From: Snodgrassella alvi
GTDB lineage: Bacteria > Pseudomonadota > Gammaproteobacteria > Burkholderiales > Neisseriaceae
DNA: 64,000 bases
Assembly (NCBI RefSeq): GCF_002777855.1
Contig: NZ_MEIK01000029.1
Span: 124,001-188,000 of the forward strand
Direction of reading: 5' to 3'
Below, in pieces: positions 8,627 through 17,610 of this stretch; the stretch's first letter is position 1; every line of letters begins with the position of its first letter. A model generated the notes under the pieces. The model did no database searches, was not told where the DNA came from, and saw nothing but the letters and a program-made list of their open reading frames with translations. The position numbers were made by a program, and so were the translations under genes.

Positions 8627-10350
8627 GCGTATTCAACCCAGTTGAGTAAACCGTAAAGCACTAAATTATCCACAATTTCAATGCGGTTGTCTAAGACAAA
8701 TGTATTGGGTAAGGCCTGTGCTACTTTATTGGCTCCACCGCCGGTGATGATGATGTCAACCGGTTTGCCAGTGCCGATTTTCTGTTGCAGGCGCTCATGC
8801 ATGAGGACGATGGCGCCGCAGACGGCATCCATGATGCCGCTGGCCATAGCATTTGGGGTGGTGGTGGCGAAAGCATAGGCTTTGCCGAGCGGGCGGTTGA
8901 GGTTGGCGGTACGTCTGGATAATGCTTCTTTCATCAAATGAAATCCCGGCAGGATGCTGCCGCCGAGGTAATGATTGGTGTCGGTAAGAGCGTCAACTGT
9001 GACAGCTGTGCCACAGCTGACCACAACACATGCCTGTTTGGTGTATCGCCGGCTGCCGATGAGATTAAACCAACGGTCGGCACCGTGTTCGGCAGGATTG
9101 CGGTAATGATTGCAGATACCGAGGGCTTCAGGCATGGAAGGCAGCCACAGTACCGGTTGTGGCAGAATGGCGGCAATTTGCTGCTGGCGAGCTTCTCCAC
9201 AGACCGCGCAGCCTATGATGCGTTCTGTGCCGCAGCCCTTTTTGGCCCAGTCTTGTATGAGGGGTTGCAGATCATAATAGGCGGCTTTGCCATAGCTGAG
9301 TATGCAGCCGTTTTCTACCCATGCCCATTTAAGCTTGCTGTTGCCTGCATCCAGTAGCAGGCAGCGTTTTTGGGTGGCGTTTTGGGTTTCGGTAGCTGCT
9401 GCACCTGGGCGCAGGCTGATTTCGCCATTGACAAAACTTTGTTCTCCGTTGGCAGTTTGTAGCAACAGAGCACCGGAAGGAGCGATGCCGCTGACAGTGC
9501 CTTCGGCTAGTGTGCGTCCGCCTGTCAGCAGATGTACCAGCCGTCCCTGATCGCGATGTAATTGATTGTAATCAGCCAGAAATGGGCTGAGCCCATGCTG
9601 ATTGAAGCGGGGCAGGAATTGAGCCAGTTTGGCAAGAATGCCCTGAAAAATTCGGCTGACTTGTGCCTGCGGTAGCAGGGACAGGATGGCGGTGGCGGTA
9701 CCAACCTGATCGGGGATGCTGAAGTTGAGGCCAATGCCGATAACAGCGGTGGTTTGTTGCTGATGAGTGACGGTTTCAATCAGGATGCCGCCAAGTTTGC
9801 TGTTGTCCAGCATCAGGTCATTGGGCCATTTGATTTGAGCGGGGATGCCGAGTTCGCGCAGGGTCTGGGAGATGGCCACTGCTACGATAAGTGCCAGTCC
9901 GCCAAGTTCGGCTTGTGGGCGCTGGAATGTCCAGCTCAGGCTAAACATCAGGCATTCGCCAATGCGATTTTGCCATGCTTTGCCCTGACGGCCGCGTCCG
10001 GCTGTTTGTTCGTAGGCCAGATAGATTTGTGGTGGGCTGTCTATGGGTGCGTGGCGTACCTGTTCCAGTAGAATGGTGTTGGTGGAGGTGGTCTGAGCCA
10101 GCAGATGCGGTTCAAAGCCGTACTGGCGCGCGCAGTGATTGAAGGTGTTTTCGGGTATCAATGCCAGTGTTTTGGTAAGCTGCCAGACGCCATTGCGCTG
10201 ACGCAGAAGACATTGGATGTGGGCAGGCATTTCCTGCCAGGCTGCGTTGAGCTGGGGTATTTTGCAGTTCAGGGTTTTTGCCAGTGTCTGTACTTCATGC
10301 GCCAGACCATCGGCAAGCAGGGCCAGTAAAGGCCAAAACGGTGTGTTCAT
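8623..10350 (-). CDS. birA-coaX: Bifunctional biotin-protein ligase / type III pantothenate kinase
   Basis: The N-terminal half is BirA, which activates biotin and attaches it to the biotin carboxyl carrier protein of acetyl-CoA carboxylase: TAGRGRQGKAWQ is the biotinyl-AMP loop and KWPNDLMLDNSKLGGIL the catalytic Lys region. The second half is CoaX, the first enzyme of coenzyme A synthesis: LLLDAGNSKLKWAW (phosphate loop), GADRWFNL, VVSCGTAVTVD and GGSILPG. Fusion of the two is a neisserial hallmark. The open frame extends upstream to a TTG at 10383, but the ATG at 10350 (MNTPFWPLLALLADG, start of the winged-helix part) is the more natural start, giving 575 residues. There is no strong ribosome-binding site. 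It overlaps the SPOR gene. Confidence 0.92.
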   Translation of the reverse strand: MNTPFWPLLALLADGLAHEVQTLAKTLNCKIPQLNAAWQEMPAHIQCLLRQRNGVWQLTKTLALIPENTFNHCARQYGFEPHLLAQTTSTNTILLEQVRHAPIDSPPQIYLAYEQTAGRGRQGKAWQNRIGECLMFSLSWTFQRPQAELGGLALIVAVAISQTLRELGIPAQIKWPNDLMLDNSKLGGILIETVTHQQQTTAVIGIGLNFSIPDQVGTATAILSLLPQAQVSRIFQGILAKLAQFLPRFNQHGLSPFLADYNQLHRDQGRLVHLLTGGRTLAEGTVSGIAPSGALLLQTANGEQSFVNGEISLRPGAAATETQNATQKRCLLLDAGNSKLKWAWVENGCILSYGKAAYYDLQPLIQDWAKKGCGTERIIGCAVCGEARQQQIAAILPQPVLWLPSMPEALGICNHYRNPAEHGADRWFNLIGSRRYTKQACVVVSCGTAVTVDALTDTNHYLGGSILPGFHLMKEALSRRTANLNRPLGKAYAFATTTPNAMASGIMDAVCGAIVLMHERLQQKIGTGKPVDIIITGGGANKVAQALPNTFVLDNRIEIVDNLVLYGLLNWVEYA

Positions 10351-10507
10351 AAAATGGCATGGCCATTGTTTTGCTGATAACAATGGTTTGGTTTAAGGGG
10401 CTGGTCTGCTGCATGGCCGGATGCAAGCAGGATTTATTTGTGGCTGTGTGTTCACAATCAATGTGAATATTATCGCATGGTTTGGTGAAAGTATCTTTTT
10501 CTGCGGT

Positions 10508-11587
10508 TTATTCGACCACGATTTTTGGAAAACGCTGGCTATAGTCTTTGCCCTGATCGGCCAATGCCTGTACCAGCTGCCATGCTGCCTGCTGGTACAG
10601 GGCAGCAATTTGCGGATTTTGCTCTGCTAGTGCGTAGGCCTGACCGTTATCCATGGCTTCGCGGACGGATAAGGTAAGTGGTAATTGGCCGAGCAGGGGA
10701 ACACCGAGGTTGTGTGCTAGTTCCTTGCCGCCGTTGTGTCCAAATACGGATTCGGTATGTCCGCAGTGGGAGCAGATATGGACGGACATGTTTTCGAGTA
10801 CGCCGAAAATGGGAATGTTAACTTTCTGAAACATGTTGACGGCTTTGCGTGCGTCGATTAAGGCTACATCCTGAGGTGTGGTAACGACGACGGCGCCGGT
10901 TACGGGTATTTTCTGTGCCAGTGTTAGCTGGATGTCGCCGGTACCGGGCGGCAGGTCAATAATTAGGTAGTCTACATCATCCCATTGGCTTTGAAACAGG
11001 AGTTGCTGTAAAGCCTGACTGACCATAGGGCCACGCCAGATGACGGCCTGATCGGTATCGACGAGAAAGCCGACGGACATTACCTGAATCTCACCCGTAG
11101 CCATGATCGGTATCATTTTACCCTGATGCTGACGCGGTTCTTGTCCGGCAACGCCAAACATGGTTGGCTGGCTGGGGCCGTAAATGTCGGCATCAAGCAC
11201 GCCAACGCGTGCGCCCATGCGGCTTAAAGCTACAGCCAGATTGGCACTGGTGGTGGATTTGCCGACGCCGCCTTTGCCGGAAGCGACGGCAATGATGTTT
11301 TTAACGCCGGCTATGGTTTGGACGCCGGGCTGAACTTTATGCGTGCCGATGTCCAGCTGTACCTTTACGAACAGGGGCTTGTCGCCGAATTTGGCGGTGA
11401 TGGCGTGATCGATGCGCTGTTGCAGCTCGTGAATGAGGTGGGCAACTGGATAGGGAAAGACGAGCTCAAGGTGGATGCCGTCGTTGTCGATGATAACGTT
11501 GCGGACAGCTTGTTCACTACCGAGTGTCCGGTTGCTGTCTGGCAGGGTGATGCTGTTAATCAGGGTGGTAAGAGATTGTGTGTCCAT
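10508..11587 (-). CDS. mrp: Mrp/ApbC iron-sulfur cluster carrier ATPase
   Basis: The 359-residue protein binds an Fe-S cluster and ATP and passes clusters to apo-enzymes. Residues 1-85 form the MIP18 (DUF59) domain; then comes the deviant Walker A VASGKGGVGKSTTSANLAVAL, LDADIYGPSQPTM, the nucleotide-site DLPPGTGD, and near residue 280 the CSHCGH pair of cysteines that holds the shared cluster at the dimer interface. It lies 157 bases upstream of birA-coaX on the same strand. The start MDTQSLTTLINSI fits homologues, although no strong ribosome-binding site is seen. Confidence 0.92.
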   Translation of the reverse strand: MDTQSLTTLINSITLPDSNRTLGSEQAVRNVIIDNDGIHLELVFPYPVAHLIHELQQRIDHAITAKFGDKPLFVKVQLDIGTHKVQPGVQTIAGVKNIIAVASGKGGVGKSTTSANLAVALSRMGARVGVLDADIYGPSQPTMFGVAGQEPRQHQGKMIPIMATGEIQVMSVGFLVDTDQAVIWRGPMVSQALQQLLFQSQWDDVDYLIIDLPPGTGDIQLTLAQKIPVTGAVVVTTPQDVALIDARKAVNMFQKVNIPIFGVLENMSVHICSHCGHTESVFGHNGGKELAHNLGVPLLGQLPLTLSVREAMDNGQAYALAEQNPQIAALYQQAAWQLVQALADQGKDYSQRFPKIVVE

Positions 11588-11676
11588 GCAATTTTAATCC
11601 GCTGCTGAATTTCTGGCGCATATTTTACCCTATATTGGCCAATGAACTGGCTAATGGGGCGGGCGGAAACCGAAAT

Positions 11677-12201
11677 TTAGGCTGATGGCGGCATTTGATC
11701 AGGACTATTGATATGGCCAGAATCTGGCTTGCGGGTATGTTGCCGGTTGCGTATCCACATTAAGCGCAGGCAAAGATAGGCAGGATAAAGCAAGAGAATG
11801 GAAACGATGAGGTAGCGCAAATTGTGCCATTCTACAACCATTTGCCCGTGAGCCAGTGCCCATCCTGCCCATAGCCATTGCCACCATGCGGGCAGGCTAA
11901 ACGCGAGCACAATCAGTAAAGCGGCAATGCGGACGGGTGTGAGCGGCCAGAATTGATGCTGCTGCATGGCGCGGTTAAGTTGCAGCAGAACGATGAAGGC
12001 GAAGCTAAGAGTCAGTACCATGCCGCCGTTGGCGATAACCTGTAGCCAGCTGAAGGCAATATCCGGTGATAGGGGTAAGCTGTTGCCTGATGCAGGTGTT
12101 TGTTCTAGTGAGACGCTGGCACCAATATTCAGGATGAAACTGTAAATCAAATCCAGCCAGAGCAGCATTAACGGCCAGGTGCGTTTCAAGCGTTGAAACA
12201 T
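11677..12201 (-). CDS. Small four-helix membrane protein, unknown function
   Basis: This 174-residue frame predicts about four membrane segments (roughly residues 10-28, 50-72, 88-112 and 128-146) and short polar ends, the last being His/Asn/Pro-rich. No catalytic motif or named family is recognised. The ATG is preceded by a weak purine stretch (GGTAAGA). It lies 89 bases upstream of mrp on the same strand and could be the first gene of that unit. It looks like a genuine protein because the helix spacing is regular and both strands around it lack a competing frame. Confidence 0.55.
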   Translation of the reverse strand: MFQRLKRTWPLMLLWLDLIYSFILNIGASVSLEQTPASGNSLPLSPDIAFSWLQVIANGGMVLTLSFAFIVLLQLNRAMQQHQFWPLTPVRIAALLIVLAFSLPAWWQWLWAGWALAHGQMVVEWHNLRYLIVSILLLYPAYLCLRLMWIRNRQHTRKPDSGHINSPDQMPPSA

Positions 12202-12839
12202 TGTTGTCTTACCATGAGAACAGATAATAATGTGACAGTGTAACCATTGCTGTGTGCTGCTGTAAATGGCTGTCTGGTAGATGTTTCTGCTTAGAAAACC
12301 AGCAGATGCTGCGACCAGCTTGTTAAAAACGAATGCAAAGAGGTAGACAGTATGGCTGATTGATGCCGCTTATTTGCTGGATGTTATGTATAAAAAATAT
12401 TTAATGATTGCAAAGTCGGGCAAAAGCAGAAGCGGTGTAAATGGCCGTGGCAGCAGTGCATCCGGAGCAAGCTTTAGCACATGAATGCATGACCAGTAAA
12501 TATTTATTCTGTACGCGGTAATTGTTTGTTTGCCGCGAAAGCTGTCATACAAAGCCAGAGGCCGGCAGAAGAAGCGCAGCATCTATATTTCAATAGAAGG
12601 CTGAATAAAGCAATTATATGGCGTTCTGATATTTTCTATCAATGGAATGGGTGGTGCCTGTTATTTTTTATTCATTTGTGATTGGGATAGAGAGATATTT
12701 TAGAATGCTGAAAGATATTGATTTTCAGTTGTGTTTCTTAATAAAAGTTGGATTGATGATGCATTTAGGGTAAAAAATAATTGTATTCAGATATAAGCAA
12801 TTTAATTTATCTGAATAATTGTAAGGACGGTAAACGGCA

Positions 12840-12860
12840 ATGAAAGTTTTTTTGGGTTAG
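12840..12860 (+). CDS. Possible six-residue leader peptide
   Basis: ATG AAA GTT TTT TTG GGT TAG lies 36 bases before the hairpin in the fadL leader. AAGGACGG lies upstream but rather far from the ATG. It could be chance; it is listed only because a leader peptide followed by a terminator hairpin is the layout of an attenuator. Confidence 0.15.
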   Translation: MKVFLG

Positions 12861-12896
12861 AATAAACACTCGAATTTGATTTTTATTTTTAATTTT

Positions 12897-12924
12897 GACC
12901 TTGTGAAAAGGTCTTTTTTATTTT
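12897..12924 (+). terminator. Terminator-like hairpin in the fadL leader (candidate attenuator)
   Basis: GACCTT (12897-12902) pairs perfectly with AAGGTC (12908-12913) around a five-base loop and is followed at once by TTTTTTATTTT. It points rightward and lies only 23 bases before the fadL ATG. No rightward gene ends upstream, so it cannot simply end an earlier transcript. Confidence 0.5.
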
Positions 12925-12946
12925 CTGCTTTTTGAGAAAAGACATA

Positions 12947-14347
12947 ATGACAAGACGTTTGCCAGTTGTGTTTGAAATGAGCGCTGTTGTGATCAGTGCC
13001 GCAGTTTTGAGTTCTCCTGTTTTGGCTTCCGGATATCATTTGGGTTTGCAGTCGGTGACGTCGGTAGCATCCGGTAATGCGGCAGCGGCTGAAGCTGTTG
13101 ATGCTACGACGATTGTTAGTAATCCGGCTGGCTTGGTGCATGTGGAGGGTACGCAGATTGATACTAATCTGTTTGTGATTAAACCGGATATTAAATATAA
13201 GAATGCGCGAGGAACGTTTTCGGATGGCTCTGCTGTCAGTGGTCCGGAACACGGTAATATTGCCAATACGGCTCAGTTGGTGCCGCAGCTGTATTTTTCT
13301 CATCGGCTGAATGAACGATGGGGTGTGGGGCTGGGTGTTTATATACCGTATGCGGCCAGAACCAATGATAGTTCCGCTTCGGTGTTGCGCTATAACGTAA
13401 ATAAAACCAATGTAAAGGCACTGGATATCAATCCGGCTGTGGCTTTTAAAATCAATGACCGACATTCGCTGGGTGTGGGGCTGATCGCGCAGTATCTGCA
13501 TGCAGAAGTGCAGAAATACGCTGATTTCACGCCGGTAGGCAGTGCGCAGTCTGGGATTCCTCCAGCGATGCTGCATCAGCGGGCGCCAGGTGCATTTGAT
13601 GCTCGTGCTACGGTAAAAGGTAATGACTGGGGCTATGGTTTCAATGCGGGTTGGCTATGGGATGTGAATGATGATGTGCGGGTGGGTGTGAGCTATCGCT
13701 CTAAGATTAATCAGCATCTGCATGGTACGGCGCGCTGGCAGCCGGTAGGAAAGTATGCAAAACAGTATGCGCCGCTGTTTGCGCAGTTTGGTTTTAAAGA
13801 GCTGGAAGGGGCGCAGGTGCAAATTACCACGCCGGAAGTGGTATCGGTGCACGGAATGTGGAAAGTGAATCCACAATGGAATCTATTTGGTAATGTGAGC
13901 TGGACGCGTTCTTCACGCCTGCATGAGCTGGATATCAATTTTGAAAATGATAAGGCGATTGATCCGGTGCATGGTACTACTTCGCATACCACGCATATTG
14001 CGACCAACTGGCGTGATACCTATGCTGTTGGTGTAGGGGCTTCGTATCAGCAAACCCCACGACTGCAATGGCGTTTTGGTGTGAATTATGATCAGTCGCC
14101 GGTACGCAATTCGTCTACACGGCTGTCTACGATTCCAGATGGTAATCGCTGGCTGTTTGGCGCTGGTGCTAAATATGATGTGAATAAAAAGGATACGGTG
14201 GCGGTGTCGTATGCTTATCTGCATATCCAGCATACGCAAATGAATCAGCAGGATGATGGGGCACACGTGTCGAGTAATGTGCGTGGTGAGGCGGATTACC
14301 GTTCGCATGCACATATTGCTGGTGTTTCGTATACGCATCGCTTCTGA
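12947..14347 (+). CDS. FadL-family outer membrane channel
   Basis: A 466-residue outer-membrane beta-barrel that should let long-chain fatty acids or other hydrophobic compounds enter. A signal peptide ends at ...SSPVLASG; the mature N terminus YHLGLQSVTSVASGNAAAAEA and the NPAG motif (in TIVSNPAGLVH) form the FadL hatch signature. The middle has alternating strands such as GYGFNAGWLWDVNDDVRVG and SYRSKINQHLHG, and the protein ends in an aromatic residue (YTHRF), the barrel assembly signal. The frame opens with a TTG at 12932, but the ATG at 12947, preceded by GAGAAAAG, is preferred. It stands alone with its own terminator behind. Confidence 0.9.
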   Translation: MTRRLPVVFEMSAVVISAAVLSSPVLASGYHLGLQSVTSVASGNAAAAEAVDATTIVSNPAGLVHVEGTQIDTNLFVIKPDIKYKNARGTFSDGSAVSGPEHGNIANTAQLVPQLYFSHRLNERWGVGLGVYIPYAARTNDSSASVLRYNVNKTNVKALDINPAVAFKINDRHSLGVGLIAQYLHAEVQKYADFTPVGSAQSGIPPAMLHQRAPGAFDARATVKGNDWGYGFNAGWLWDVNDDVRVGVSYRSKINQHLHGTARWQPVGKYAKQYAPLFAQFGFKELEGAQVQITTPEVVSVHGMWKVNPQWNLFGNVSWTRSSRLHELDINFENDKAIDPVHGTTSHTTHIATNWRDTYAVGVGASYQQTPRLQWRFGVNYDQSPVRNSSTRLSTIPDGNRWLFGAGAKYDVNKKDTVAVSYAYLHIQHTQMNQQDDGAHVSSNVRGEADYRSHAHIAGVSYTHRF

Positions 14348-14367
14348 TATCAGCCTAGGCAGTATAC

Positions 14368-14404
14368 ATGCAGGACAGTATAGGTACTGTCTTGCATTTG
14401 TTTT
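14368..14404 (+). terminator. fadL terminator
   Basis: A 13-base stem (14368-14380 with 14385-14397, one G-T pair) closes a four-base loop TAGG and is followed by a T-rich tail. Confidence 0.8.
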
Positions 14405-14577
14405 GCCTACCTGTTTTGCATGATTTGTCTTTTCGTTCTCAAGCCATTGAGATTAATAAATTTTAACTAGAATATTGACATAAATTACAAGTAGTTTTCT
14501 TTTCTGTTTCATAATCTGTCGTATGATGGTTTTGCTGTTCCATCTGGATAAAGCATTGTTAAACAAGGAGATGTATC

Positions 14578-15471
14578 ATGAAGCATCAAGAAGGTTTACA
14601 AGATCCTAAAACCAAGTACTACCATCAGGATTATGCCAAACAACGTCAGCCAGCGCCCGGCCTGCAAAGCAGAATGGACCCTGTACCTGATTGTGGTGAA
14701 AAAAGCTATGAAGGTCATGGCCGTTTGTGTGGACGCAAGATTTTGGTAACGGGTGCCGATTCCGGTATTGGTCGTGCTGCTGCCATAGCGTATGCGCGTG
14801 AAGGTGCGGATCTGGCGATTAATTATCTGCCGGAAGAAGAAGAGGATGCTAAACAGGTTGCAGCACTGGTACAGGAAGCCGGCCGCAAGGTTGTATGCCT
14901 GCCGGGTGACTTAAGTGATGAGCATTTCTGCAAACAGTTAGTAGAAAAAACGCATCAGCAGTTAGGCGGTCTGGATGGTCTGACTTTGGTGGCTGGTAAG
15001 CAGACGGCTGTTGAGCGGTTTTGTGATATCAGTACGGAACAATTAAAAAAAACATTCGAAATTAATGTTTTCTCTCTTTTTTGGGTGATTCAGGCTGCAA
15101 TGCCGCATTTGCCTGCCGGTGCCACTATTGTGACCACCAGCTCTGTACAGGCTTATGAACCTAGCCCGAATCTGATAGATTATGCCTCTACAAAGGCCGC
15201 TATTGTGGCTTTTACGCAGGGTCTTGCTAAACAGGTTGCTGCTAAAGGAATTCGCGTGAACTCAGTGGCTCCCGGCCCTATCTGGACTGCTCTGGAAATT
15301 ACCGGCGGTCAACCGGCTGAAGCTATACCGAAATTCGGTCAGAGCGAATCTATTCTTGGCCGTGCCGGCCAGCCTGCCGAACTGGCTTCTACTTATGTTT
15401 TCCTGATGTCGGATGAATCCAGCTATGTAACTGCTCAGGTTTATGGTGTGACCGGCGGTATTTTGCTGTAA
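14578..15471 (+). CDS. SDR-family oxidoreductase (YghA/general-stress type)
   Basis: The 297-residue NADP-type dehydrogenase shows [21 protein letters not shown] (TGxxxGxG), the N-terminal extension with [12 protein letters not shown] that marks the YghA/YdaD subgroup, TSSVQAYEP with the catalytic Ser, and YASTKAAI with the Tyr-xxx-Lys pair, then [11 protein letters not shown]. Members reduce small aldehydes or are induced by stress; the substrate here is unknown. ACAAGGAG lies at good distance before the ATG. It is a single-gene unit closed by a long hairpin. Confidence 0.88.
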   Translation: MKHQEGLQDPKTKYYHQDYAKQRQPAPGLQSRMDPVPDCGEKSYEGHGRLCGRKILVTGADSGIGRAAAIAYAREGADLAINYLPEEEEDAKQVAALVQEAGRKVVCLPGDLSDEHFCKQLVEKTHQQLGGLDGLTLVAGKQTAVERFCDISTEQLKKTFEINVFSLFWVIQAAMPHLPAGATIVTTSSVQAYEPSPNLIDYASTKAAIVAFTQGLAKQVAAKGIRVNSVAPGPIWTALEITGGQPAEAIPKFGQSESILGRAGQPAELASTYVFLMSDESSYVTAQVYGVTGGILL

Positions 15472-15499
15472 GACATTTTGTTGTTTGTCTTTTTCTAAT

Positions 15500-15579
15500 A
15501 AATTCGTACTGAAATTCGGTTTCTGTACCGGTGTAATACCGGCAGTAAAATGAGTTTTAGTACGGATTTTTATTTTTTT
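15500..15579 (+). terminator. Long composite terminator of the SDR gene
   Basis: AAATTCGTACTGAAA pairs with TTTTAGTACGGATTT, enclosing a second GC-rich hairpin (CCGGT...ACCGG). The outer stem is followed by a T-rich tract. Confidence 0.7.
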
Positions 15580-15853
15580 CTGCGAGTGAAAACCATATTA
15601 GTTTTGCAATTGGTGTGTACAAATATTCATTTGTGATATTTATATTTTTCATCGCGAGGCTAAATTCGGAGTGAAGAAGTAGTAGTGATATTCCTTTTTG
15701 CCGCAATTCACTTTAGGACTGGATAAGAGGGAAGCATGTGTCAGCAGTACGCGCTGCAAGCTGTGTTCAGGAGTAGGTGCCTAGATTTCCTGCCGAAATA
15801 AAAGGCAGGTAGCTGTTTTGGATGTGACTGTGCTGATTTATAAGCTCTACTGA

Positions 15854-15943
15854 AAGGTTGTTGCTACAGGCAGGATTAATGATGATGCTAAAGAAATAAT
15901 TGATCTCGTTGAAAAGGGAATAAAAGGCTGGCTAAAATATTGA
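15854..15943 (+). pseudogene. Short coding remnant of unknown origin
   Basis: Between a TGA at 15851 and a TGA at 15941 the frame reads KVVATGRINDDAKE and EIIDLVEKGIKGWLKY, an amphipathic, protein-like tail with no start codon. It looks like the C-terminal end of a lost gene, but it is too short to place in a family. Confidence 0.3.
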
Positions 15944-16242
15944 GCAGGACGGAATGAAAATGGTTATGTTTTACGCTAATTGCTTGTTGATCCTATATAT
16001 TGTGACCGCTAAGGATGCAGACTAAGTGTGAAATTATGTTAATTTATATAAATTTTATTATAAATTTGCCGTCTGTGATGGTTTAGTTGAATGATTCTAA
16101 TAAAGTGTGATAACCATTATTGTTTTAATGCTATGTTTTTATGGAATTTTCTGTTAATTTTTGATTTTTTCGATTAATTATTATGAAAATTAGTCTTATT
16201 TAGATTAAAAATAGTCACGATATTTAATGTTATGATAAGTCC

Positions 16243-16341
16243 AAACAGTTGTATTGGTTAGGGTAATGTGATTTTAACACCTGATTTAGTGCAACTGTTT
16301 AAGGGGGAAAAGGGTTGCAGGTTAATTTTAGCCTGCAACCC
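16243..16341 (+). other. Two adjacent perfect inverted repeats (possible structured RNA)
   Basis: AAACAGTTG (16243-16251) pairs with CAACTGTTT (16292-16300), and GGGTTGCAGG (16312-16321) pairs perfectly with CCTGCAACCC (16332-16341) around a ten-base loop. No T-run follows, so it is not a standard terminator. It could be a leader structure of bfrA, a small RNA or an operator; the strand is assumed from the downstream gene. Confidence 0.35.
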
Positions 16342-16586
16342 CAGACTGCAGAAAATATTGGTGCAGGATATTTATCCTCTACGTATAAGTTACTATCCGA
16401 CAGTGTTTTTTTGCTTAAGAAGCAAGACAAATACGCTGCTCACGGGTAGAAAATAACAGACATAATTTTTCATTAAATAGTTATCTGCGCTTGATGCTTG
16501 TCGCGTCAGGTCGGTAATGGTTTAGTGATTCATCACAACTGCTTAGTGAGTAAGATGCAGCAGTTTTGAGTAAAAAGGATGCAAAC

Positions 16587-17051
16587 ATGGAAGGCAAAAA
16601 GGTTGTATTGGATTGTTTAAACCGTTTACTGGCAGGAGAGCTGGCCGCGCGTGACCAGTATTTTGCCCATTCGCGGATGTATGAGGATATGGGTTATATG
16701 AAGCTGTTTCAGCGCATAGACCATGAGATGCAGGAAGAAACCGACCATGCGCACCAGTTTATTCACCGTATTCTGATGCTGAACGGCAAACCGGAAATGG
16801 TACCGGATGCGATTAATGTGGGCACGGATGTAGTCAGCATGCTGGAAAATGATCTGGCTACTGAGCTAAGCGTGCGCCAGAATTTAAAAGACGCGATTAA
16901 GCTATGTGAGCAGGAGCAGGATTATGTGACGCGTCAGTTTCTGGTGGCTCAGCTGAAAGATACGGAAGAAGACCATGCACACTGGCTAGAACAACAGTTG
17001 CGCCAAATTGAGGTGATGGGCTTGCCCAATTATCTGCAAAGCCAGCTGTAA
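16587..17051 (+). CDS. bfrA: Bacterioferritin subunit A (ferroxidase-type)
   Basis: One of two subunits of the iron-storage shell. The 154-residue, four-helix protein keeps the di-iron centre: Glu18, Glu51, His54, Glu93 (family Glu94) and the EEDH pair near 127-130. Residue 52, which is the haem-binding Met in ordinary bacterioferritin, is Thr, so this subunit should oxidise Fe(II) but not hold haem by itself. The frame opens at a TTG (16566), but ATG 16587 with AAGGA eight bases upstream is the start. bfrB follows ten bases later, as in Neisseria. Confidence 0.93.
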   Translation: MEGKKVVLDCLNRLLAGELAARDQYFAHSRMYEDMGYMKLFQRIDHEMQEETDHAHQFIHRILMLNGKPEMVPDAINVGTDVVSMLENDLATELSVRQNLKDAIKLCEQEQDYVTRQFLVAQLKDTEEDHAHWLEQQLRQIEVMGLPNYLQSQL

Positions 17052-17061
17052 GGAGAACGAT

Positions 17062-17535
17062 ATGCAGGGAGATCGTTTGGCCATACAGGCATTGAATAAA
17101 AATCTGGGTTTGTTGTTGGTTTCCATCAATCAGTATTTTCTGCATGCGCGTATTTTGCGCAACTGGGGTTTTAATGAGCTGGGTGAGGCTTTGTATAAGC
17201 ATTCGATTCGCGATATGAAGAGCGCAGACGCGCTGATTGAGCGTATCCTGCTTCTGGAAGGTCTGCCGAATCTACAGGAATACGGCAAAATTCTGGTGGG
17301 TGAGAATATTACTGAGATTCTACAGTGTGACCAACGGGCAGAGCAGGCCAAACACATTGCTCTGGCTGACGCCATAGCTGTGTGTGAAAACCAGCTGGAT
17401 TTTGTGTCACGTGATTTGCTTGAACAGCAAAAAGCGGTGAATGAGGAATATTTAGACTGGCTGGGTACGCAGCTTGATCTGATTGAAGAAGTTGGATTGA
17501 ATAATTATGCGCAGTCTGCGGCAGTAACAGATTGA
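17062..17535 (+). CDS. bfrB: Bacterioferritin subunit B (haem-type)
   Basis: The 157-residue partner of BfrA. It keeps Met52, the axial haem ligand shared across a subunit pair, but has Leu at 18, Asp at 51, Ser at 54 and lacks the late His, so its own ferroxidase centre is lost. The division of labour with BfrA is visible residue by residue and implies a mixed shell with electrons leaving through haem. AAGGAGAACG precedes the ATG. A strong terminator follows. Confidence 0.93.
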   Translation: MQGDRLAIQALNKNLGLLLVSINQYFLHARILRNWGFNELGEALYKHSIRDMKSADALIERILLLEGLPNLQEYGKILVGENITEILQCDQRAEQAKHIALADAIAVCENQLDFVSRDLLEQQKAVNEEYLDWLGTQLDLIEEVGLNNYAQSAAVTD

Positions 17536-17555
17536 ACGATTCCGGCCAAGAGGAT

Positions 17556-17589
17556 AACAGCACTTGTTACACAAGTGCTGTTTTTTTTG
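17556..17589 (+). terminator. bfrAB terminator
   Basis: AACAGCACTTGT (17556-17567) pairs with ACAAGTGCTGTT (17571-17582) around TAC and runs into eight Ts. Confidence 0.9.
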
Positions 17590-17610
17590 TGCTTGCTGTA
17601 GGCGCTGATA

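Larger units (their letters stand above)
12202..12946. other. Gene-free stretch upstream of fadL
   Basis: The stretch divides the leftward mrp group from the rightward fadL gene and must hold both promoters. The only clear structures are close to fadL: a six-codon frame at 12840 and a terminator-like hairpin at 12897. A 70-codon frame on the minus strand (12370-12582) has no family resemblance and is not called. Confidence 0.5.
15580..16586. other. Kilobase gene-free stretch upstream of bfrA
   Basis: No intact gene is supported. It holds a decayed coding fragment (15854-15943), a small hairpin CCTGCC/GGCAGG at 15789-15809 and a structured segment at 16243-16341. A 62-codon frame at 16268 contains that hairpin and lacks a ribosome-binding site, so it is not called. 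The last 300 bases must hold the bfrA promoter. Confidence 0.5.

Noticed and set aside
12370-12582. 70-codon minus-strand frame
   Set aside because: No ribosome-binding site or family resemblance; it lies in a divergent promoter region.
16081-16130. Fur-box-like GATAACCATTATTG
   Set aside because: Only part of the 19-base consensus matches and the region is AT-rich, so it is not distinguishable from chance.
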